64,000 bases of DNA from Acanthosoma haemorrhoidale. Taxonomy: Eukaryota > Arthropoda > Insecta > Hemiptera > Acanthosomatidae. Location of the stretch: positions 118,045,866 to 118,109,865 of the forward strand of contig OV884011.1 of the NCBI GenBank assembly GCA_930367205.1. Reading direction: 5' to 3'. A model generated the notes under the pieces. The model saw only the letters and a list, made by a program, of their open reading frames with translations, was not told where the DNA came from and did no database searches. Shown here in pieces: positions 51,601 to 63,033 of this stretch (the stretch's first letter is position 1; every line of letters begins with the position of its first letter). The position numbers and the translations under genes are program-made.

Positions 51601-54600
51601 TAAATTGTAATCCATAGTGGTCTAAAGAGAATAAACTAACCATCACCGCTGCAAAACTTGACCATTTCAAATTTAAAAGCCCCGCCCTTGGTTTGTACCA
51701 AAACAGATACAAAGAGCCCAGAGATATTAGAAGTCTTTAGCGAAGTGTTCGAAATCTCCACGGGCGACGGGAGGCTATAACACTAGGCCTGTGCCAGATG
51801 TATATTTAATAAAAAGCTTCATAGCTTCCTTCCCTTTTATGAATTATACAGTCAACTGTGGCACCGGAAATCGATTAGTTCGGGCTCTGTGTCTTTTTTT
51901 TATTTTGCTTGTTATCTCTCCATTTAGCCTCTATTGCATATAATTGTTCTTATGTAATTTTATGACAGGATTCGATAAAATAAATCGCAAGTTTGGTTAC
52001 ATTTCAATTTAGTACAATGTTGGATTTTCGGAATATCTGGAAAGGCCCCAATGAATGACTGTTGCTCATTTTTTATCATTTAGTAGTCACAATATTCATC
52101 ATTTCTTAAAAGGCAAAAATTTAATATTTTTTACTATAGACAGATGTAAGAAAGAAAACAATATATTATTATTTAGTTAGTAAAATCCTTGCGTACGATT
52201 GTTTAAAAAAAATAAAGAAGTATTTTTGTTCAAAGTAGTTCAGAGCTTTTTCACTATAGTTTAAAGACGCGGATCGTCTCTGATAAAGGTTTCCTCCCTC
52301 GCTGCTCCTTTTATTTTGTTTAAAGGGGTTCATTAAAAAATATTCCCGGGTTTCGGCACCAGTTAATCTCCAGCGGTAAAGATTTGATAAATAGAGAAAG
52401 AGGGAAACGAACTGACACACTTGGGCTCAAGAGAAAGACTAACTTATTATTCCGACAATCCTACACATAAAGGATCATGGGTTGTTTACATTTATTTATT
52501 ATGGGTTATTACATTTATTATTTATTTACAATACTGCCATACAGCTGACTTTAACTTATAAATATATACACAAATGCAGTTTATTCCATTACGAATCTAT
52601 TATTACAATGAGCATAAAATTAGTAAAAGGGACATGACAACAACATCTCAATAATTGATTTTTCAAATAGAATTTTATGGTGTAAAGAAAAAATGATATG
52701 ATGAGCACAACCAATAGAAATCTGATCCTCAGATCAACAATCAGAAAATATTTTTAAAGTTCGTATTACAATTAAAATCCTTATTTAAAACATTTTTGTA
52801 GATACATTATTTTAAAGAAGACCTTGTCCTAGATTCATTTTAAAACATATTCAAATTATTTTTTATCTTAAACTACGCAGAGCAGGGAATTCTTTACCGA
52901 TTTTCCTTCTTGAAATGGATTCACTACCACTACAACTTATGTTGTTAAAAGCATTTCTGCCATCGTCCAAGTACTTGCAACCGTTATGCCGTGATTGGAA
53001 ATGGCAGGATACCTCAGGTGGTTACTTATTTAAAAAGCATCACAAAATGTGACTAAATACCGTCCTCCCGAGAAGGGTTCGCTTAAACTACTTTCATTTA
53101 AGAACTGTTTTGCTTAAAAAAAAAATATCGAAACCTGTACTGGGGGGGGGTACAGTAACTCACTCGATCCCAAAAATGAATATAAAAATTATATTCTCTG
53201 ACTTGAGATAAATTCTGATTTAGCCATTACATTTAGGGCTTATCTCCCTTCCGTAATCTTTAACACAGGTGGAAAAATACCCACCATCTTCAAATCTGGC
53301 GTGGATCAATGCTCAACTTTTAACGCATCGACGCGGCAATAAAAAACGATTTCTAAACCGGTAAACATTTACAAATATATGTTATAAAAAAATATTTTAT
53401 TAGTAATATTCATTAGTTAATACTTTCGTTGTAGGAATATCCCGTAGATAATTAGTTAATAATTATTATAATAAGCCCAAGGGCTAACGAATATTCAAAC
53501 TTTTATTAGTTGAGTTAACTTTGTAATTGGATACAAATTACATCAGACAAAATACCAACAGAAACTCCCTGAAAAGGAATCCAGTTTTTCCTGCTATTCA
53601 ATAGGCTTATTAAGAACGCATTTCACTCATAAAAAAAAATCGTTATATAAATTACTTAATTAAAAATATGCTAAAAGCAGTCTTTATTTTCAATATACAA
53701 ATATAACTAGATAAATATTCACATGGAAATGTTATAGAACCTTTCGTTGAGGAAAACGATAGAAAAAAAAATTGACCTTGGTTGCGATGGCCATTTTTAT
53801 CGATTCAATAATATCGGTGATATTGTATGGGCAACCACGAAAGATCTACAAAAAAAAAGTCTTTATAAACTAATATAAAATAATTGTGGAGCTTAGTTGG
53901 ACACTATATGAATTAAAGGATTGCTAGTGGTCAATTAATTGTTAGCATTAATATGTAGGGTCAATTGCTTTCTTGACTATTCATAGATCCTTGGCCTTTA
54001 CTCGATTTTATTTGTTATATTATATTTGATTATACAACACACACACACCCACGCGCGCACCCACAAATTAATTATCTGAATAAGCATTGCTCTGATATAG
54101 TTGATCATGAGTTCAGATCCCGACGGTTTTAACTCGCCGGTTCGATTTATTTTTCGTCTGAGTTCGTCCTCATCTGACACCCTCTTACCAGTGATAGTTA
54201 TATAGCAAACTAACAATACAAAATGATTAGGAAAGGGATGAAGTTTCACTATAAGGATTTAACAGACATTCTTATGTTATTAATGACGAGAAACTAAAAG
54301 ATGAACAGCAGGGAATCGATGCGAATGCGAATTCATGGAAGGAAGAATAGCAAGAAATACATGGAACATGAATGAAGGAACAACGGTAGAGAGTATATGG
54401 AAAATGAATAAAGGAATTACTGTAGATACTAAAGCCACAACAAAACTGCAGAGATAATCAGAAGTTAAAAAAAAAAAACTCAGAAATATTTTTTCTGAAT
54501 TCCAGTATATGCCAGAACAGACGAAAGATCGACTGATATATGAATAAAAAAAAAATTTTGGCTCAGCTTTTTTTTTTGTTTTATATGACATACTAACTGT

Positions 54601-55024
54601 AATACAATATAATTATCTATATAAAAGTGTCTCTGTTTGATTGTTACTCTGAATAATCATTCGGAACAAATGGAAAACGAAAGAAGGTAAGGAAACTTTT
54701 ATTTCCATTCGATCTGCTCTGCTGACCATAGTGGTTTCTTTTTTAGTTAATAAAAAAGACCACTATGAAATAGACGAAGAAGACTGTTTTGAGGCACCCC
54801 TGACGCAGACGCAGTAAAGTGTATCGATGAAATTCCTTGTAAATTCATAATAAAGACATTTTTTTTGAAAAACTGAGGTATATTTTGCAATACCTCGAAT
54901 ACGCTGATTAGACATTGATAAGACAAAATAACGGGAAATATGAGAAGGAGATATGCAAGGAGCTCAATCTAAAAAACTAACGTAGCTAAACTATGACTGG
55001 GATGTAGCGGGTGTTGTGGCTCAC
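48631..55024. other. AT-rich sequence, nothing recognised
   Basis: Probably the long first intron if the exon at 55025 is right. It contains a 10-G run near 53142-53151, a short CA/CG repeat at 54040-54065 and scattered tRNA-like strings (about 52340 and 54110). No coding region recognised. Confidence 0.45.
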
Positions 55025-55041
55025 CCATGCACCTCTGTCAT
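55025..55041 (-). CDS. Candidate first coding exon of the cytochrome b561 gene
   Basis: On the minus strand an ATG begins MTEVH and is followed by two bases (GG) and the donor GTGAGC. The split codon phase is exactly what the next exon needs: GG plus A gives Gly, then QLTSDDD. The frame is open far upstream in a GC-richer patch (about 55025-55263), so a longer start is possible; two further in-frame Met codons lie upstream. The patch looks like an exon with a 5' UTR. The ATG context is not strong, and short matches of this type arise by chance, so this rests on phase, donor quality and base composition only. Confidence 0.35.
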
Positions 55042-58000
55042 GAGATGTGCTACGGACAAGCATGTACCAACCTTCACCCTGCCTGCGACGCACTCCCGAT
55101 GGACGCGCGGACACCAGGAATGTGGAAAGGTGCAGAAGGAGACCGACATTCCACCCCTGTAGCCATGAATATTTATAAAGATCCAGTGTAGTGTGTGGTT
55201 ATGGCTAACGGTTGCTGACAGATAGAAATACAGCATGAAGCCGCTCTGGGTAACCTTGGGCAAGTAGGGTAGGGCACCTGGTCCAGTGGTTAGCAGGCTC
55301 TATACTTACTAGCGAGAGGAATTAGGTCCTCATTACCCAGGGTTCCAGGGAAAACATACCTTAGGTCATTGTGGATTATAATCTATAATTCCAAAATATC
55401 GAAGTTGTATTACAAATCTGAAGAACAAAATTAACGCAAATTTTATGAAAACGAAAGTATTTAATATAAATTTTACCAGGCTTGTAGAGATCATGGAATC
55501 CAAAAAGATATTTTGGACCTGAGGACTACGTGAGTTTTATTCTCTTTTTCGTTACAAATGATTTCTGTTTATCTACCCGAAAGGGGGTCTGTTACTACTG
55601 GGAGATCGCCTTTCTTCTTTCTATATGTGTAGGTATGTTATTACGATAGTAATAAATATACACTCCCTCTGGTCTACCCACAATTTATATTACACTGATT
55701 CGAGCGCTATATCACTAAGTAATACTCATTACCCAGAGTGATAGATAATAGACCAAAGGGAGGTTATATTTATTAATATGAATAACCCTCAACCATTCTT
55801 TCAACATGCTCCTGCGATAGCAGGGGTGAGCAATCGATTATTCGATCGATTTTTGGTGGAATTCAAAAATTATAACGTTATATTTTGTAATATCTCGAAA
55901 TATCCTGATTTGTTTTGTTTTTTAAGTCAGGGTTTTAAGGTTTCGTTGATTATTTTTAATTCACATATTTTCACCTGAGTGTCTGACTGTCGTTCTGTCC
56001 TGACGATTGTGCGTCCCCTGTTCGATCTATAAAGATGAAATTTGGTATCTAGATCCCAATTAACTACCTACATGAGACCTGAGAAATATTTTCAACCTCA
56101 TAAACCATAAATAAGGATTATTAAATAATTAATTACTTGGTTTCGATCGTATGAGTTGGGTATCAAATCAAAAATCTCGTTGCCTTGATCAATAATATTA
56201 AATTATTTTTTTTCAACCGTAATAACGCGTGTTCAAAATTTTAACTCATTCTGAAGTTATTTATAAAAAATATGGGTTTTTGAAAAAAAATTAATGTAAC
56301 TACACATAGATGTGATCGGTTTAAAAAAAATATATATTTGATTTAGTGGTGACAAAAAAGCGAGTAAAATGGTATTCAGATCAACTGGCTTGATTAAAAT
56401 TATGTGATAGGTCAGGGAAGGCTTCTCTTCTGCTGGACTGCTACTTTTATTCAAAGATGTAAAATAAGCTTTAAATTGCATAAAGGAGTTTATACCCACA
56501 ACATTCTTATCCTAAAGCAATGCCACTGACAACTGCACAATGTGAAGATTTCAAATTCTGATGACAAAAACAATTTAAGTACACCACACAATTTCTAAAA
56601 TATGATGACTATGTAGACGCATTGTCAGAGAGATGGGCCTTGGCTTGGAGACTGGAAGGATGTTGTGTATGAGGATCACGTAGTGTGGGACTACCACATT
56701 GATCTCGTTCTTCAATCCGCCAGGGAATGGAAAAAATGAAAATTTCAGAGCTCAACGGGAATATAGGGCAAGTTACGTACAACTTCGGCTTTCGTCAGCT
56801 TTATTTAGCGAGTCCAAAGGGAGAGGCTCTACGTTCAAACAACTACTACGTACGTGCAAGTACGGGAATCGTATTTCGTCCTTATATATGATATAATCTA
56901 TCTGATTTTTTTATCTTTATTTCTTCGCATTATTAGCCTATTAGCGACTGCATTATATATTTAAATCTTTTGATAGAAGACAATCCGTCCAAGGAAGTCT
57001 GTCTGATAACTCCATGAAGCTGCTGAACAACATTAACTGTTTGAAATTTATTATGTGTGAATTTTTGACTTTGAATGACCCGAACGCAGACAATGAGGTT
57101 AAGGGATAAGCATAACCGATATTAAAACAAATGACTTACAGAATTAGCATGCGCTACGATCATAATTTATAATTGTAATGCAACTTTAAATGCACAAGTA
57201 ATTGATGAAACGTAGAAATGCCGTATCTGACTACAGTCGCCATGGTAACAGTTATAGGAACCTGGTTTATGACGGGTTAACTGTCTCTTTATAACGGAAA
57301 GAGTTATTCATAGATGACTCGGATATTTACCTGTATATTTCTAATCTATTAGAAATCATATAGCACCATCCTATAGTGCTGTGGATGGTGTCGTAAATCA
57401 TACGTCTCTAATGTATATAATTTTATTATAATTATAACTGTGTATAATTTAAAATGTTTTTTTTTGTTCAAAATTTCGAAAATTTTTAACATCACTTTTA
57501 GTTGAGTTTCGAGGTGATTGTGAACACTATTTGATTGACACTTAATACATAAAACGTACTATTTATCGTGAGTATATATCTAGTATCCTACTGAATATGA
57601 TTGCGATTACATTAATGATTAATGGATTAATACATATTCCTTCCATGGCTTTTATTTTTAGTATTTCGGTGGCTTCAATTAAAACTTCATGCACAATGTC
57701 ATCCTTATGTATGAAAAAATGGGCGCGCAAAAAAAAAATAGAAAAACTTTTATCGACAGTTTTTTACTGTCTTATGACTTTACTTACTTATATTTCACTT
57801 AAGCCACGTATCGTTGGCTTAGAAGTAAAAGTGACCAAGTCCAGTCTGTACAAGTGCCGTTTAATCAGTTTTACTTCTAAATAATGTGGGGAGTGGGGAG
57901 GAAAATTTTAAAGAAGTAAAGTATTCAATATCAAGCCCCCTAGGTTTTAATGTTTGGATTGGACTTACTCAGTTTTATTTCTCAAAAATAGTTATGTACA

Positions 58001-58253
58001 AATATCGCCATTAAAAAAAAAAAGGACTTTTATTATTAATCTAATATTTTTTTATCCCCCAATCCCCTTAAAAAAAAATGACAAAACTTTTATTTACTAT
58101 AGATTCTTAGGCGAAACTATTTACATACTACATTTTATATGTCCTGTACCATCGGTATACTCTATACAAGGTCTGAATCGGCATAGAAGTTATATAATCA
58201 ATACAAGTACAATGATACGCAATGTACTTGGCTTCATTGACAAGACTCTACAA
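55042..58253. other. Unannotated sequence, possible 5' UTR and promoter side
   Basis: 55042-55263 is GC-richer and open on the minus strand, possibly 5' UTR or extra N-terminus of the cytochrome b561 gene. A tRNA-like piece lies at 55272-55330. Beyond that nothing is recognised and no core promoter motif stands out. Confidence 0.35.
55272..55330 (+). repeat. tRNA-like SINE fragment
   Basis: CCTGGTCCAGTGGTTAGCAG resembles a pol III A box; a degraded B box may follow near CCCAGGGTTCC. It does not fold as a full tRNA. Confidence 0.3.
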
Positions 58254-58525
58254 TGTGATGGGGCTCACCTTTTTGATCACAACAAAAGAAAACTTAAAAA
58301 CTACCTTACATACTAATTCTTAACCTAAATTTTCCCCGACAGTCTGTTGCCATAGATTCGGGAGGGGTGGTGGGGTCATAGTGTTAAACACTGGATTTGT
58401 GAGATGCTGCAACGCGTCGAAAAACTTGATGTGTCTCTGGCGGATGAACTCATCCACCGCCGGCACATCAAGCAACGGGTGCAGGTCGGCGTTCTTTAAC
58501 CTCTCAAGAGAGTGTGTTGGACCTA
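58254..58525 (-). pseudogene. LINE RT C-terminus and start of 3' UTR, fragment
   Basis: On the minus strand: LKNADLHPLLDVPAVDEFI, then RQRHIKFFDALQHLTNP and a stop at 58325-58323, followed by UTR sequence like that at 61254-61330, ending inside the conserved hairpin. Truncated at both sides, without poly-A. Same subfamily as the 60.6-kb copy. Confidence 0.85.
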
Positions 58526-59763
58526 ATCTAATATTATATATATATATATATTCCTTTATTATCAACAGAATATTATCATTAACCGGGAGGTCGAGATCTT
58601 TAATTTTACACCCTACTCAATAAGACAGAAAAATATTTATTTTTTTACTTCTGAAAAAGACACCGGTTGTGTTAAAATTGTGAACATGGTCTGAATTATT
58701 TTCATGACTAGTGCAACTGTAGTTTGAAAAAAAAATGCTTATTGCTAAAGAAGACGTTGTAACAGAAAAACGACTAATAATTAATTCGTTACGCGTTTCA
58801 TACCTTCTAAATATTAAATGAGACCTCCATATAGAATATCACGTTACTAGCTTCAGCAAGCTAGGAACATACAGGAACAGTCACATAGACAGGGTAAATA
58901 ACATGAAGGCATACTGATTTTAAAAAATCAAACTATATGTATTTACATATTCGTGAATGCAATCTGGGGAAATAATGGGGTGGAACCTCTCCAAAACGGG
59001 CGAGAGAGAATTTTGTACTTGTCAGCTTGACAAAAAAATCGTATATTTGGCCCTCAAGCCGTCTTTAACTTTAGGTTTAATGGATTTTTGAATATGTTGG
59101 TGTTTTAGAGGCTTAAGATAGGTTAGCCTAAAAGAAAGGGAAAATTAGTGAACGTTTTAGAAAACCAAGGAAAATTACTGTGTTATTTTAAACATTGTAA
59201 ACAAAATTTAGAAAGGGAAAAAAGGAATGCAAAAAACCAATGATTGAAGAAAAAAAGAAAGCCATAACCCGATCATAGAAGTATGAACGCCGTTCACTCG
59301 AATAATTGATATTGCCCTGAATAAATAAATAGAAATAAGTAAATGAAACGACTTTTGTCTGGAATGTAAGCAGAATCTACGCTGTCCGGGTCATGATAAA
59401 GTCAATTGAATGACAAATCCTAAGAAGCGGTAGCAATGGAGATCGCTAATCAAGAACAATCAACAATCCAAGATGATGGCTGACATCCTGGTCAGTAGAT
59501 GATGCACAAGATCATGAGCATTAAGCAATCAGCCAGGTGGGAAAGCTACCAGATCCCTTCAACATCTAACCATATTTAACTCTTTTATTGTAGTCATCAC
59601 AGACACACTAATAATTACTTTAAAATCATAAAATAATTGTAGTATATGTGTAGTAAATTAGAATTGCTTTTGACAGTCTGAACCAACTGTGAATACACGG
59701 ATTGAATGACAATCTGAATAAAAAAATTACAACGAAGAAAAGGGAACAGTATCCGTTTCCAAA
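58526..59763. other. Non-coding stretch
   Basis: Begins with a TA microsatellite at 58535-58551; no gene recognised. Confidence 0.5.
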
Positions 59764-59884
59764 TCAGAAGAAGAAGTAAAAGTTCGATTCATCTGAGTGT
59801 GGATTGATGAAAAGCTCTGGGTGGAAGTTGGGTGGCGAATTCTTCACCCGGAACAGAGAGCTCTTTAACGCTTCGAAGAGCTTC
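59764..59884 (-). CDS. Orphan candidate terminal coding exon
   Basis: The minus strand has a very strong acceptor (a run of T, then ACAATAG) followed by one base closing a codon and 39 residues: KLFEALKSSLFRVKNSPPN, FHPELFINPHSDES, NFYFFF, then TGA. The codon usage and amino-acid mix look protein-like, unlike the surrounding DNA. A minus-strand AATAAA lies about 170 nt after the stop (near 59585). I do not recognise the family. It could be the last exon of a gene lying upstream beyond 60 kb, or a relic. It is upstream of the cytochrome b561 gene on the same strand. Confidence 0.35.
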
Positions 59885-60030
59885 CTATTGTAAAAAAAAA
59901 AAAAGAGATTTGACAGCCAGGCACAAACAACAAAACAATCAAACTGATCTAGAAATATCTACATTTTGAAATGAAATATTTAAACTGCTGGTCACAAATC
60001 ATTTAATTCTACTTAAAATTTATTCAATTA

Positions 60031-60100
60031 TTGCCTGAGGATTACCTCGTTTATGGGCTGAAAACGTCGGCACCAACATAAATGAAGATTGTGGAGATTT
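60031..60100 (+). repeat. Hammerhead-like motif relic
   Basis: CCTGAGGATTACCTCG, then TTATGGGCTGAAAACGTCGG. Keeps CTGANGA and GAAA with a possible stem between; followed by TGTGGAG as in the 37- and 63-kb repeats. Confidence 0.45.
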
Positions 60101-60618
60101 TTCGGAGCTGATTAGTTTAATAAATTATTGACCGTATTTATCCGTTTATTCATTTTTGTGTTAAAAACTGACCGTACACCTGAAAAAATATTCATCTCGG
60201 AAATAAACCTGCTATAAAGCCTAGTATAAAAATATTAATATTAATTAATGTACTTTTAGTAAATGGTTATTTATCATCAATTGAAATATAATTGTATTGC
60301 TTTCTGTAATGGACAGAGGTCTTCAGTTCTTCGAATTATAAACCTTTTAGGTACTCTGAAAATTTGTTGTGAAGATTTAATGAGCTGTTGGTCATGCGTG
60401 AAGTAATAAATTATGTTTAACGACAAAGGAACGAACAGAAAAGGGGACAATTTGAAGAAAAAAAAATGCAGATATCTTCTTGATAAAAAATAGTAATTCT
60501 TTCGGAATTTCAAGATTTCGTGAACAAAATTAGTTTTAGGATCCCGTTGACTTTGTGTGTTGCAAGGTTCATCATACCTTAAATTAGGAAGCTGACCTGA
60601 TATCTTATCTCCAGCAGC

Positions 60619-61287
60619 ATGAGTCCACAAAGAGCTCTTACACAGGCCGGGTCAGTTTGCAACGTTATCAGTGACAGACTGGGCATGTTAAACATCAGTG
60701 TAAACGCTGGGAAGACCGACTGCGTAATCTTCTCCCTCCAAAAGGGGAAAAAATCCTTGCCAAAATCGTATAGTATAGGAGGGCAAGAGAACTCACCAGC
60801 TTTCTCAATGCGCTATTTGGGTATAAAAATGGATAGGCATCTCCATTTCTCTACTCATTTTACTAATAAAATAGAAAAAGTACGACAAAGCTCTTACCGG
60901 CTATCGCACTTGCTGACTTCACCCAACCTGTCGCTTCGTCTCAAATTGATGATATATAAATGTATCCTCCGGCCAGCTCTGCTGTACGGTGCCCCCCTAT
61001 TTACCCACTTGACTGACAATACAGCCAAATTTCTCCAACATTTCCAGAATGGGATCATGCGAAAAGTGAGCCGACATACCTCTTTCGAGATGTTGAAGAA
61101 CGCTGACCTGCACCCGTTGCTTGGTGTGCCGTCGGTGGTTGAGTTTATCCGCCGGAGACACATTAAGTTTTTTGACTCGTTGCAGCACCTGACAAACCCA
61201 CAAAACCAGACCTATGACCCCACCACCCCTCCCGCATCGATGGCAACAGACTGTCGGGGAAAGATTAGGTTAAGAATTAGTATGTAA
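60619..61287 (+). pseudogene. LINE RT C-terminal region
   Basis: 222-codon open frame without the palm domain: NISVNAGKTDCVIFSLQKG, RYLGIKMDRHLHF, CILRPALLYGAPLFTHL, FQNGIMRKVSRHTSF, EFIRRRHIKFFDSLQHLTNP. The true C-terminus (TVGERLG and stop) is read in another frame, so a frameshift lies near 61200. The apparent ATG is only an internal codon. Not a functional gene. Confidence 0.85.
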
Positions 61288-61308
61288 GTTAGTTTTAAGG
61301 ATGATCAA

Positions 61309-61330
61309 AAAGGTGAGCCCCATCACCTTT
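61309..61330 (+). other. LINE 3' UTR hairpin
   Basis: AAAGGTGA, loop GCCCCA, TCACCTTT: an 8-bp perfect stem, conserved in the family. Confidence 0.6.
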
Positions 61331-61545
61331 ATTAGTCAGTTTAGTCCAGTCACGTATAATGAATATCATTATACTTGTTTATTCATTATATAATTTTTAT
61401 AAAATAACAAAACCTGTATATAATGTAGCCATGCTACAGGAAATAAAAAAATAATTTGTAAATAGATTCACCTGAGGCTCTTTAATTGTGTATACTTGTC
61501 TGTGAGTTTAAAGGGGCTATGAAAGAAAAAAAAATATCTTATCTC

Positions 61546-62335
61546 GAACCTCGTTAATTTTTATGTAAACATTGCTTCTATTCACAAGTATTCCAAGATT
61601 AAAAAACTGCTATAGAGAGAGATATCATATATTCTTTTGGTGCCAAAACTTGAAACTAAATATTCAAGATTTAAACTAGATTTCACCTAGAAAATTGAGC
61701 TCTAACATGTCATGTTTGGACTTTATCACGTAAAATAAAATAAAAAAAACTTGATAAAACGTTTGATGGTGTAATTTATATTTTTGGTTTTGTCCAAACA
61801 ACCGAAATCTGTCCGAAAGTGTTATTAATATGCATTCTATCAAGAGTAGACAAGAGGCACGGGAACAGTGTTCAATTTTAAAACGTTTTAACGTTCAGTT
61901 GTAACTCTACAGGTTAAAACGGCCGTTTATTTAAATTTTAGTAAGTTGTTTCCTATGTTCTTCTTTGTAACTCTTCAAAATGTAAACTTATGTTGTGAGT
62001 TATAATAAAATTTTAATAAGGATCAAATTCTTAGTATTCTATTATTTACACTACATTTCTAACAATTATAGTAGTCAAGATATTTTAATTCACAGAGATT
62101 ACTTCCAATATCGCATTAATTCGTCCCAAAATTATTATTTCACCTTTTTTGTTAATATTACAGATATCATTATTTACATTGATTAATCCTCTATTCAATT
62201 ATGTGACCTAACGGTCTTTGCATTTTATTTACTAATATAATATATATTGGATATATTGGAACAGGTTTAATAGTAGTTGTGTGTATTCCCATTGAGTCTA
62301 CAATTATTAGCCAAACAAAAAATAATTCTATTATG
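61546..62335. other. AT-rich sequence
   Basis: Nothing recognised between the two retroelement clusters. Confidence 0.5.
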
Positions 62336-62346
62336 ATTCCAGTAAT

Positions 62347-62548
62347 AGACTCTCTCTAGAAGTAGACTCTCACTACTGTACCGACTTAACCAACCTCCAC
62401 CGAGGATTCCCACATTCCTTACTCCTCTCACACCACCTTCAAGCAGGTACTCCTAGTACAAGGTTCCTATCACCCCAAATATTTCATATTTTTCCCACAT
62501 CCTAAATTCGACCTAGAGAGCTTCGAAAAAAAAAAAAAAAAAAAAAAA
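62347..62548 (+). mobile_element. Family A repeat in a double insertion
   Basis: Starts AGACTCTCTCTAG, has TAGACTCTCACTACTG, CACCTTCAAGCAGGTACTCC and TATTTTTCCCACATCCTAAA, and ends in about 23 A. ATTCCAGTAAT stands before it (62336-62346) and after it (62549-62559). Confidence 0.8.
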
Positions 62549-62559
62549 ATTCCAGTAAT

Positions 62560-62824
62560 TCAGCGTAAGCTATGTAAGTTAGTTTTAAGGTTGATCAAAA
62601 AGGTGAGCCCTATCACCTTATTAGTCAATTTAGTCAAGTCACGTATAATGTATATCATTATGCTTGTTTATTCGATTATATAATTTCTATAAAATAACAA
62701 AACCTGTACATAATGTAGTGATGCTACAGGAAATACAGAATAATTTGTAAATGGATTCACTTGAGGATCTATAATTGTATATAACTGTCTGTAAGTTTAA
62801 AGCGGCTATGAAGGAAAAAAAAAA
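62560..62824 (+). mobile_element. LINE 3' UTR copy in a double insertion
   Basis: Matches 61278-61533 almost base for base: TATGTAAGTTAGTTTTAAGG, the hairpin at 62600-62619, CACGTATAATG, AACAAAACCTGTA, a poly-A tail. The same ATTCCAGTAAT precedes it (62549-62559) and follows it (62825-62835). Confidence 0.85.
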
Positions 62825-63033
62825 ATTCCAGTAATTAAAGAACACTAGCCAGGTGTATGATTTGAGCAATTTAGTCATAATTTATATCATTTGTTTGGTC
62901 AGTTAATTCTATCTTTATATTTAAATTTTATATTATTGATGTATGGTTTCATTTAGATGTTAGATATTAATTGTTTTAACCATTTTTGAGTGGCTTTGAA
63001 AATGTAACAAAATTGTATATGTGTAAATATAAT

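Larger units (their letters stand above)
11626..55041 (-). other. Cyb561: Gene span: cytochrome b561-family transmembrane reductase
   Basis: Minus-strand split gene. Coding exons in transcription order are 55025-55041 (tentative), 38534-38757, 28462-28670, 28222-28391, then either 22462-22612 or 11626-11776. Joined with the nearer 3' exon this gives 257 codons including the stop (256 residues), the usual size for the family. Phases agree at every junction (2, 1, 0, 2). Seen: six hydrophobic segments and histidines at modelled residues 66, 100, 136 and 179, spaced like the two heme-ligand pairs of animal cytochrome b561. Known of the family: electrons from cytosolic ascorbate cross the membrane to monodehydroascorbate or ferric iron on the other side. 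Which insect paralogue this is cannot be decided here. One intron is only 70 nt; the others are about 5.6 to 16 kb and full of transposon remains. Confidence 0.88.
60612..61533 (+). mobile_element. 5'-truncated Jockey-like LINE with 12-bp target duplication
   Basis: Flanked by ATATCTTATCTC at 60600-60611 and 61534-61545. It starts just after the RT catalytic box, contains the RT C-terminus, a 3' UTR and a short A-rich tail. Typical of target-primed reverse transcription that stopped early. Little decayed, so fairly young. Confidence 0.9.

Noticed and set aside
52335..52385. A retroviral-type primer-binding site (minus TGGTGCCGAAACCCGGGAA)
   Set aside because: No LTR lies directly upstream and no gag or pol follows; it may be a tRNA-like SINE scrap.
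11139..53151. G or C homopolymer runs at 11139, 19781, 44805 and 53142
   Set aside because: Noted as simple repeats and possible sequencing weak points, with no sign of function.
54280..54591. A 103-codon minus-strand frame with hydrophobic stretches
   Set aside because: Built from short near-repeats and A/T runs; no start context, splice signals or family match.
57954..58316. A 120-codon plus-strand frame
   Set aside because: It overlaps the end of a minus-strand LINE fragment and simple A-rich runs; the composition is that of AT-rich noise.
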